From positions 10,349,251-10,413,250 of the forward strand of contig OZ037773.1 of the NCBI GenBank assembly GCA_964035545.1: a stretch of DNA of 64,000 nucleotides, read 5' to 3'. The position numbers were made by a program, and so were the translations under genes. Positions 54,935-64,000 of this stretch are shown piece after piece. Source of the DNA: Bugula neritina. Its lineage: Eukaryota; Bryozoa; Gymnolaemata; Cheilostomatida; Bugulidae. Every line of letters begins with the position of its first letter. Position 1 is the stretch's first letter. The notes below the pieces were generated by a model. The model was not told the origin of the DNA, made no database searches, and worked only from the letters and a program-made list of their open reading frames with translations.

Positions 54935-55357
54935 TGTATACACACATGTTTTCATGCATCAACTTCACTCAATATTTTCAGGAAAGAAACTTTATCTTAG
55001 TTTATTGCTTTCCCAGACCTTCATTTCCTGTTGGAAGATAGTTTTTCTTGTTTCATTTATTTTTAGGTAATGAAATATTTGCATTTGAGAATAGCAAAGA
55101 CAAACTTCCATCATGTAATACTAATGTTATATACAGAACTGCATAGGATAATGTTGCTGTTTACCATTGAAGGAAAGACTCAATAATGCTGTATTCCTGT
55201 GTAAAGCATAGCTGTTTGCTTTTATTAAAAAGCTTTCATGAAATTTAATATATTTGAGTTATAAAAACTTTTCCAAGAAGTAAGCGAGTAATTATATCCA
55301 TTGTCAAATACGTGCAATCAGTATTACACCCATGGCCAAGCACGTGCCCAGTAATGT

Positions 55358-55469
<112 letters not shown>

Positions 55470-55763
55470 CTGTCACATCACATTCCACTATAACATTGTT
55501 ATTACAACATTTCCTACTTTAGAAACATTCACTGCATATAGAGATAACAATCAGTGCTAATTATAGGAGGAGGAAGGCAAGATATGCATAAATAATAAGT
55601 ATCAAAATGCCATGTCACTTCCAGCAGTTACATGCTATGTGTATAGTAGCTGGAGTGACAGTGTAGCTCAGTGCTGGCATTAGATCACACGTGCTTGCAA
55701 GTGCTTGTATGAAAATATATAATTGTGAACAATTCAATAGGATACTAAGAACAGAATTATAGA

Positions 55764-57006
55764 ATGGGTGAGTTACTGATTGGCATCACTGTGTAATAAA
55801 AGTTACATGTATAATAGGTAACCTTACAGTGTGTTGCTGTGTAAATACATGTATTTATTATTTGAAAATTGTTATATTTCATATTATAGTTATATATTAC
55901 ATGGTAATAGATAGCCAATACCTATACAACTAATGATACCATGTTCTCTGAAATTATGTATCATAATGACTGTAATTATAGTAGCTAGAATTCTCCCCCT
56001 AACATTTATTTATAAGACTGAAAGTTTACTATCAGTCAAGCTTGTTGCAAAAACATACAGTAAAGGTTATATTACGTATCTTCTAATAAACCCTTTACCT
56101 GAATTATAATATGCATATGCATTAAAATAATGGTTGAATACTCTTTACAGTTATGTAACACATTTTTAATGTTCGATCATTGTATTCTGTAAATCTTGTA
56201 CAAAAATCTCTCATGTTTCAAAACCTTTCAGAACAATATTCTGATCAACAAGTGAACACAAGTTGTATCATTACAGGTTATAGAGTGACTTTGGCACTTA
56301 TACTTACAGCTGTGTTAGGTAAGTGTACTTATACTTACAGCTGTGTTAGGTAAGTGTACTTATACTTACAGCTGTGTTAGGTAAGTGTACTTATACTTAC
56401 AGCTGTGTTAGAGCTCTATGGGATTTAAAATAAATATAAGCGCTTATATAGAACACACACAGTTTGTATTTTAAGAAAAGTTATATGTGAGTGTGTTCTG
56501 ATCAGTTGTGGCAATACCTGTTGGAAGTTACGAAAAGTAACAAAAATCAACTTATAACATACATTGTATATAGAGGTTTTTATCTCGTATGAGTCGTGTG
56601 TGCTGTGGCAGCATGATAATGAGTCATGTGTGCTGTGGCAGCATGATAATGAGTCATGTTTGCTGCCTCAACACAATGTATATTGAATTTAGATGCCAGT
56701 CTGGTGTATCTCCTTCTCTTGGCCTGAGGAGCCTCAAAGATGGACTCATTGGGCAGATGGATAAGTCTACATGGCATCATTCACAGCTCCCACATGATTA
56801 GCTAATGTATGCCAGCACAGTCACTGTGTGTGTAGTCTGCATTAGGAGCACGTGATGCTCGGCAATTTCTATTGGACGAAATTGAAGACAATCCTATGAT
56901 CCTTGAAACTAACAATGAGGTTCATGTTAATTTCACTTCACACAGAATGAATGGAGTTGGTGAAGTTTTAATTCTAAGCATCGCTTTAAACAGAGTAGAT
57001 GAATAA
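55764..57006 (+). CDS. Possible small secreted-protein gene (tentative exons)
   Basis: A short ATGG exon (55764-55767) followed by GTGAG joins in frame to 56277-56318, which is bounded by TTACAG and GTAAGT. Together they read MGYRVTLALILTAVL, a convincing signal-peptide start. Downstream, two open segments look protein-like: 56693-56801 (SLGLRSLKDGLIGQMD, loosely like the start of an F5/8 type C domain) and about 56835-57006 (EIEDNPMILETNNEVHV ending in TAA at 57004-57006). I could not link these with consistent phases, partly because exon 2 and its donor are tandemly repeated in a 31-bp unit. It may be a gene, a pseudogene or chance. No family recognised with confidence. Confidence 0.3.
56286..56412. 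repeat. 31-bp repeat carrying acceptor-like and donor-like sites
   Basis: Four copies of CTTATACTTACAGCTGTGTT followed by AGGTAAGTGTA (last copy truncated before GTAAGT). Each full unit has TTACAG, nine bases, then GTAAGT. Because 31 is not a multiple of three, each copy used as exon end would change the reading frame. Confidence 0.9.
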
Positions 57007-57261
57007 CACTCTGTTTTTATGATGATATGTCATATATGCAAGTTCCAGATGCTCCCATTATCAACGCAATGTGTTTTACCCTACTCATTTCACAGCATAT
57101 ACATGTTTTTAGATTAGTTCATTAGAATCAGTTGCGTTCTTATTAGATTATATTTCACAGTATATGAATTTTGTTGATTGTAAATTAATAATTATTGAGT
57201 TCATGAAAGATTAGATAATAATAGCTGTTTCATATAATCAGTATAAATCTCCAATAAACCG

Positions 57262-57412
57262 CACTCTCCCTACGTGTTAGTATATCTCTGTACCCTCCCT
57301 AAGTGGTATTATATATATGTACCCTCTCTAGGTGTTAGTATATTTCTGTACTCTCCCTAGGTGTTAGTATATCTCTGTACTCTCCCTAGGTGTTAGTATA
57401 TCTCTGTTTACA
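57262..57412. repeat. ~30-bp minisatellite
   Basis: Four to five copies of GTACTCTCCCTAGGTGTTAG plus TATATCTCT, intergenic. Confidence 0.88.
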
Positions 57413-59965
57413 GGTATACTCCAGGAATATATTTATATAGAGTACGTTCTGTTATATATAGCATTTGTTCTATGAAACGTGAGCTAATGCAATATTTGAG
57501 CAGGAAAAACTATTCGTAATACATACTATTATTAACTGTTGTTTTTCATTGTTATTTAAAATGAAATGTTCGAATGACATAAACAATGTTACAATATATA
57601 ATTTTATTATATTTGTTATCTTTATCAAACACTGCTTGTTTAAAGCTATGCATTATTTATCAATAAATTCATAATAGAAACAATAAAGTACTACTTATGA
57701 ACTCCTTGTAGTTGGGCTTATTTCCAACTCTAATATATATTTTCATATAAGGACTTTCAAACTAACATCCCAGATTATTCAAGCAAGCTTTTAACTCACT
57801 AAATTTTTGTAAGCATTTGTGAAACTATATCAGAGAATGCTATTTGAATATTGAGTTCTATTTAGATATGGCATGGTAACTTTTGTCAATTAGGCTACAA
57901 TTTGCTCTTCAAGTAATTACCAACCGATACACGACAGTATTTTTGAGTTGTCTCTCCTTTATCTCAAGCAGCAATTCTCGATGAAACAGCGAGCAAACTT
58001 TGTAGCATTTGTAAAGCCAAGTTTCCCCATTTCTTTGCAAACTAATCTGTCGAGACTCTTCAAATATGCTCGTAAAATGCTAGCTTTTCTTCAGTAATAA
58101 GCTTAGGTTTTTAAACTTTCCAACTAATTTGATGCCTCTGAACTACACATTTTGTTGTGTAAATGCACTCGGCAGGCGCCAATCATGACATTCTTGCATA
58201 CTTGTGTAATTGGGGCCCCAGATTACAAGCTAGGCTTTGAATCAACTTCCTCATTTATTTTCGTCGTTACTTGATCAGTCACTCACAATGACAACGTGAT
58301 TAACCGTGTAGCTGTAACTGTAAGCAATGACCAAATTCAATACTATTAACCAATAGTAACTGCTAGCATAATACTGGTCCAATAAGTATTACTCTTAGTA
58401 TTAGTATTGTTATTAAGTCTCAGTGTCACCACTGGCTATTAAATTTAATATTATAATTACAATTTGAATATAAATTAAATTTAGTTAGACTTACTCACTA
58501 CTGTAATACCAAATCCAATAGTAAGACTAAGACTAAGAGTAAGTCTAATAGTTACTAGTTAGTTTTAGTTTATTAAAATTGTTTAAATTAAAGATTTAGC
58601 TTTACTTTAACTCTTGGCATCACTACCAGTATGAGTATTACTATAACTATGACCAGCACTCCAGCTATTTTAATTTATAACTTAAACTAATGCTATTACT
58701 ATTAGTATTATTATAATTATTAGTATTACTAATAGTATTAGTAATACTAATAATAATTGAGTAATAGTGTTCTAGTTTTCATCAGCCTGAGGGCTGACAG
58801 TTTAAGTTACTCTTACTCCTGGAGTTAATAATACTAATAGTTTTATAGTTAGTATTAATGATACAGAGACCTTACAGTTACTGTTTCTCACCCAGTTTTT
58901 GATTTGCGTAAATGCCGTTATATTATAATTATTATAGTATAACATCAATAATCTTAATATTTATTATAATTTGAATGATGATCATAATCGTAGCAAGTGC
59001 CATTATCATTATAAATATCAATATGAGACTATGGTTAGTTTAATTTTCTACTTTCTGGTCATAGGACTAAGTATAAGCTTTATAACTATTGAATAATTAT
59101 TCTTGTAATTATTCTGTATGATAATATTAACTATAACAATGACAATCATCTGGTATATATGTTTAGTATTTCTAATAATAATTACTAATTAGCTTCAAGT
59201 CAATAATATTGATATGAAGTAATAATGTCTGAGCCAAGGTTCTTCACAAATAATATGCATTGGTATAGTCATAGTGTTAGTCATATCCCAATAGTGTGAG
59301 TTGATTTCAGTTTTTTCTCGTGACAGCAACATTGACAAAACAAATAAAGTGATAGTGAATTATAGTCTTTTCATTTGAAAATATTGATATCCATGTGAGT
59401 TAGGATGGCAGTCACTAATACACCATTATTTACTTAGTAAAATATTTTCTTCAGAACATTAAGATTTCTTACTAAAACAGAATAAAATTTGTATGTGTTC
59501 TTATAGTTATTATTAGAAACCCAGTACTTGTTTGTTTGACTGTTGATGTTATTTATACAATAGCCTTTATACATGTTCAACTATTAAAACATCATTTATA
59601 CAAGAAGAGCAAATAAACTGCCAGAACTAAACTGCCCCAGCGTAGATTTATCATTGGTTGAATAGTAATAATTAGGGAAGTATAAAGTTTTATTTTTTTA
59701 CATAACATGTAAAAACTTTGACAGGTTTGAGTTTTTTACACATTAGAATAGCAAGTTCCTTATCCTGGTTGTCTGTATAGCTAATCAAGCTGTCATGTCA
59801 TTTCTCTGTCTCTAGTCTTATCAACAAGTCACTGTATACTGCATCTAATCTTATCTCTCTCATATCTTGTTCTTCATCTCACCAGTTTATCATTACTTAT
59901 AAATTCACCTTTTCTCAATGTTCCCACAAGATATTATTGTGTTTATCAGATAAATATAGACTGAA

Positions 59966-62900
59966 ATGCCTACATCGGATGAAGATTTGGCTAAGGTGCA
60001 GCTCACGGGGGTGCTGAGCAAACGCCCGGTCAATCTACCCAGTCAGTCCGGTGGAATACTGGCCAGTAAATGGTCTAAAAGGTGGGGTAAGCAGTTTCAG
60101 TTACTCTCATTTATTTGATGAACTATAATAATGCGCACGTCCCCTTCATTCATCCCCCCCCCCATTCTGCAGTAATAGAATAGTCTGTGTTCTTCTATTT
60201 CCTGTTACTAACTGTAGCCTCAGCTCCCTCTGAACATGTTGTCTGTAGCCAATGAGCTGCGTGATTTAGTGACAGCATAGTTGGCAGCAGCAGCAGCTTA
60301 TTATGACAGCTAGTGTGTTACTGATTGAGTGAATTGTTCTATATGAAGTATAAATACTTATGATAGAATTTTGGGTTTCTGCCAGTTGGTGTGTTGGCAT
60401 TGCAGAGTTCTTTTCAAAGTTTACGTTAGCGCATCAGTTCAATTTATTGTTTGGTGTGATTTCAGGTTTTTTGTGGTAAAAGATGGCTTCCTCATGTATT
60501 ATGATACCTCTGAAAAACGAGAGTTTGAGCGCAGGAAGTGTGCCAACTACCATCCCAAGGGAATTCTCCCCCTTGGAGATTGTACGATCACAAGGCTACA
60601 GGAGATAGACAACCCCCATATCATATCCGTAGTGAATGAACTCTCGCAAGTGTGTACCTTTGAGTTACTGTATTGACTGGGCTTAGAGAGAGTGTGATGT
60701 ACTAGTTACTAGTTACTAGTTACTAGTTACTGTATTGACTAGAGAGAGTGTGATATACTAGTTACTAGTTACTAGTTACTGTATTGACTAGAGAGAATGT
60801 GATATACTAGTTACTAGTTACTATTTACTGTATTGACTAGAGAGAGTGTGATGTACTAGTTACTAGTTACTAGTTACTGTATTGACTAGAGAGAGTATGA
60901 TATACTAGCTACTAGCTACTAGTTACTGTATTGACTAGAGAGAGTGTGATGGGCTAGCTACTAGTTACTAGCTACTAGTTACTGAATAGTAAGAAATATG
61001 CACTGAGTTTAATAGCTCATCAACACAATGATATAACAATAATCTATAGAATTGCTAGTTACTTAATTCTATTACAACTCCTTCATTCTTATGTTAATAT
61101 AATTCTATTCAATAAGTTTAGTTGGGTTCAACTACTTAAGAATATTCTACTCTAGTTGTGAAATTGGTTTTAAGATATGCAACTTGCTAGATTGTCTGCC
61201 ACCACACTGAGTTGGACTTAGTCAGTCACTACTACTCTCAGTTTTATACTCAGTCACTACTACTCTCAGTGTTGTACTCAGTCACTACTCTCAGTTATAC
61301 TCAGTCACTCACTCTCAGTATTGTACTCAGTCACTACTCTTAGTTATACTCAGTCACTCACTCTCAGTATTGTACTACAGGAGAGACTCCTCCTTCAGTG
61401 TGAAAGTAGCTGGGAGCAAGAGAAATGGCTGGAGTGTCTGGAGAAAGCTGCCAGGATGTACGTATAGTAGTAATATAATATAGTAATGTAATAATATAAT
61501 ACAGTAATATAGTAGGAGAATGCACTAATATAGTAAGACAGTACAGTAAACTGTTGATACACTCAGTAGACGCATGACTGGTTATTAGTAAAGTTTATTC
61601 ATTGTCTAACAGAAGCTGTTGCATTGTGTCTCAGTTCCTTGTCAATAGATGATATCTTACAAAACAAACACTTTAACCTGAGTAAATATCACACTGCTCT
61701 CAACTTCCTGGATACACCAAGGTACTGCTGGTGTTTCCTGTGGACTGAATGTGCTTATACAGGTCATGTGACCTTAGTTTGTGCTATATAGTATGGAGAA
61801 AGCACCTGCTGTATAGTGACACCCTGTATAGGGAGAGAGCACCTGCTATATAGTGACACATTGTATAGAAGGAGCACCTGTTTATTGTAGATGTTTCAAG
61901 AATGCCCAGCTAGGAGACACGCTGATACAGCAGCTACAGATACAAGGAGCCAGACTGGCTGAAGAGAAACAAGATGCTTATAGTAGGTTTATTAGCATAC
62001 GTGATGCTTATAGTAGGTTTATTAGCATATGTGATGCTTATAGTGAGTTGATTAGCATATATGACGCTTATAGTAATATCATTAGCATATGTGATGCTTA
62101 TAGTATGTTTATTAGCATATGTGATGCTTATAGTATGTTTATTAGCATATGAGTGTCAATTCTATTTACTTCCATCTCTGCAGCCAGGTTACACGACGAG
62201 GCGAGAGCACTCTCCGAGGAGAAATCTAAGACAGAGGTTAGTGAATGAAGACATCATTGTTTAGTCAGCAACTTAGCATGCATACTCCTCTAGAGATCTC
62301 TGTTATCTTATCTAACTACAGGATGTCTATACTCAGTACACTTGTGTTTCTGTTGAATATGGAAATTGTCTTCTCCTATCACAAACACTGCATACCTGTA
62401 CATAGTTGCTACCCCTGTTCACCCTGATACCTATATATGGTTGCTACCCCTGTCATGTAGGACTTGGAACGGCTGATGTCGGAGCTGGAAGAGGAGAAAC
62501 AGAGAATAGAGACGGTGTCTGAGGAGCTACAAAAGCAGTTTGAACAAGTGCGGGGGGAGTTGAAGGCCACCGTAGCGGCTATGAAAGAAGTGGAGGAAGA
62601 GAAGGCTAAGCTGGCCCAGCAACAGAGTCATCTTTCCACTGAATTAGAGGTGAGACTTACTGTGTAGCTGGTGGGTTGTCTTCTCTCGTAACTTATACAT
62701 GTGTATAGAAGTTGTCTCACCTTTAGAGTCTGTAGTATTCCCTCATTATTCCAGCTTCTGGAGAAACAGAAACTGGATACAGAAAGTCAACTCTCGCAAA
62801 CCAAGCAGAAAACCGTCCAATTAGAAGACATGAACTTTCAGCTCAGGTCAGTCTATTCAGTACCTACGTTGTGACTAGTTTCCGTATCCTAATATATTAA

Positions 62901-63413
62901 TAGTATCTCAGTACTCTAATATATTAATAGTATCTCAGTACTCTAATATATTAATAGTATCTCAGTACTCTAATATACCTGAGTACTAGTACTCTATTAC
63001 TCTAGTACTTTAATCCTCTAGTACTCTAGTGCCCTAGTACTCTAGTACTCTAGTACTCTTGTCATCTCAGTGCTGCATCCATCAGTTTGCACACCAATTT
63101 GTAGTTTTCCCCTCTAATCCTCTTCAAACATTGGATGGAAAATTTGTCATTCTATCATAGTGTACTGCTATTACTGCTATTGTGCCTATAGTATTCCGAT
63201 TTTACCTGCTGCCCCTACTCTTTGCAATGTAGCTCGTATTCTGTAGAAGTTGTTATTTCATCTCCATAGTAACCAGAGTGAACAGGCAAAGTCAGAGCTA
63301 GCCGAGCAGATAAAGGCCGAGCAGTCACTGAAGTTACGTCTGCAGAAGGATCTGGAAGGTATAGAGTCAGAGATGAAGAAAGTAACAGAGGAAAAGAATT
63401 CGGCAGAAATGAA
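59966..63413 (+). CDS. PLEKHD1: PLEKHD1 orthologue (PH domain + coiled coil), 5' part
   Basis: Nine plus-strand exons: 59966-60081, 60466-60649, 61381-61457, 61635-61721, 61891-61982, 62184-62236, 62461-62649, 62755-62846 and 63270-63413, in frame for 344 residues; the rest lies beyond the window. The start ATG gives KVQLTGVLSKRP. The PH domain spans ~10-125 (SKWSKRFFVVKDGFLMYYDT, HPKGILPLGDC, WEQEKWLECLEKA), then FKNAQLGDTLI and a long heptad-rich coiled coil. Exon order and the KNAQLG motif match vertebrate PLEKHD1 (about 500 residues). Exon 4 (61635-61721) adds about 29 residues between PH domain and coiled coil that I do not recall in the vertebrate protein. The donor of exon 2 (GTGTGT) is the weakest junction. 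Function poorly known; PH domains commonly bind phosphoinositides. Introns 2, 5, 8 and 9 have minisatellites at or near splice sites. Confidence 0.88.
60680..60985. repeat. ~58-bp minisatellite in PLEKHD1 intron 2
   Basis: About five copies of a unit with TTACTGTATTGACTAGAGAG, AGTGTGATATACTAG and TTACTAG trios, starting about 10 bases from the exon 2 donor. Confidence 0.9.
61222..61380. repeat. Repeats of ACTCTCAG at the exon 3 acceptor of PLEKHD1
   Basis: Six or so imperfect 21-30-bp units of ACTCAGTCACTACTCTCAGT run up to the acceptor of exon 3 (exon starts at 61381). Each unit provides pyrimidine-rich AG sites. Confidence 0.82.
61973..62150. repeat. 30-bp minisatellite copying the exon 5 donor of PLEKHD1
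   Basis: Six copies of GATGCTTATAGTAGGTTTAT plus TAGCATATGT. The first copy is the end of exon 5 (GATGCTTATA) plus its donor GTAGGT at 61983. The other copies repeat exon end and donor inside the intron with variants GTGAGT, GTAATA and GTATGT. Confidence 0.93.
62890..62995. repeat. 27-bp repeat in PLEKHD1 intron 8
   Basis: Three to four copies of CTAATATATTAATAGTATCT plus CAGTACT, followed by CTAGTACT-type short repeats up to 63060. Confidence 0.88.
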
Positions 63414-63433
63414 GTGAGTAGGTCATTTCTCTT

Positions 63434-64000
63434 ATAGGGGAGCAGTGTAATATGTCCACAATATACTAGTATTATAGTAGTGTAATATGTCCACAATATA
63501 GTAGTAGTAGAGTAGTGTAATATGTCCACAATATAGTAGTATTAGAGTAGTGTAATATGTCCACAATATAGTAGTATTAGAGTAGTGTAATATGTCCACA
63601 ATATAGTAGTATTAGAGTAGTGTAATATGTCCACAATATAATAGTATTAGAGTAGTGTAATATGTCCACAATATAGTAGTATTAGAGTAGTGTAATGTGT
63701 CCACAATATACTAGTATTATAGTAGTGTAATATGTCCACAATATAATAGTATTAGAGCAGTGTAATATGTCCACAATATAGTAGTATTCGAGCCGTGTAA
63801 TATGTCCACAATATAATAGTATTAGAGTAGTGTAATATGTCCACAATATAATAGTATTAGAGTAGTGTAATATGTCCACAATATAGTAGTATTAGAGTAG
63901 TGTAATATGTCCACAATATAGTAGTAGTAGAGCAGTGTAATATGTCCACAATATAATAGTATTAGAGTAGTGTAATATGTCCACAATATAATAGTATTAG
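63434..64000. repeat. 35-bp minisatellite at the right edge (PLEKHD1 intron 9)
   Basis: About 16 copies of AGTGTAATATGTCCACAATA plus TAGTAGTATTAGAGT, running off the window, starting about 20 bases from the donor of exon 9. Confidence 0.96.

Noticed and set aside
54590-55041. 136-codon frame of 13-residue repeats
   Set aside because: Follows from the 13-bp repeat; no start context, splice sites or similarity.
57930-58300. Possible decayed coding sequence on the minus strand
   Set aside because: Conceptual translation has several stops and no family I can name; too weak to annotate.

Overview
The window looks like nuclear DNA from an invertebrate animal. Genes are split by many GT-AG introns, the sequence is strongly AT-rich, and micro- and minisatellites are everywhere. 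The protein families are animal ones: secreted PAN plus CTHRC1-like proteins, a PLEKHD1 orthologue, and a PIF/Harbinger transposon. The families hint at an early-branching animal (sponge, placozoan or cnidarian), but I cannot assign a species. Exon limits were set by hand from splice consensus, reading-frame continuity and comparison between paralogues. They are predictions.

Layout. From 49 to 54395 there is a cluster of five paralogous genes, here A (-, 49-7352, 3' end outside the window), B (-, 9766-17695), C (+, 19581-26628), D (-, 29653-38420) and E (-, 39921-54395). All share the same 14-exon plan with the same intron phases (13 exons visible in A). Each encodes a signal peptide, a PAN/apple-like domain, a short Cys-rich module and three tandem domains resembling the C-terminal domain of CTHRC1. 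B and C are divergent, C and D convergent, and D and E are the youngest tandem pair. Gene C carries a 4-nt frameshift in exon 7. Intron 2 of gene E holds a complete PIF/Harbinger element (48192-53595, TTA target duplication) with two convergent genes: a DDE transposase and a MADF-domain partner. Intergenic and intronic DNA also holds a hAT-like non-autonomous element with an inner foldback (27524-28671), MITE-like elements (33022-33365, 46427-46692) and a possible tRNA-derived SINE. From 59966 to the right edge lies the 5' part of a PLEKHD1 gene (+ strand).

How the parts work together. The cluster probably makes a set of diversified secreted or matrix proteins. Their function is not known from sequence; vertebrate CTHRC1 is a secreted modulator of Wnt/planar polarity signalling. 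PLEKHD1 is an unrelated intracellular PH/coiled-coil protein.

The most unusual feature is how the minisatellites sit on exon-intron borders. In several introns the tandem unit contains a copy of the neighbouring splice site plus some exon sequence, so the intron carries a row of decoy donors or acceptors (25491-25720, 31560-32362, 32930-33552, 41590-41800, 61973-62150, possibly 56286-56412). Other arrays start within tens of bases of a splice site. This is seen in two unrelated gene families and may be a genome-wide process.
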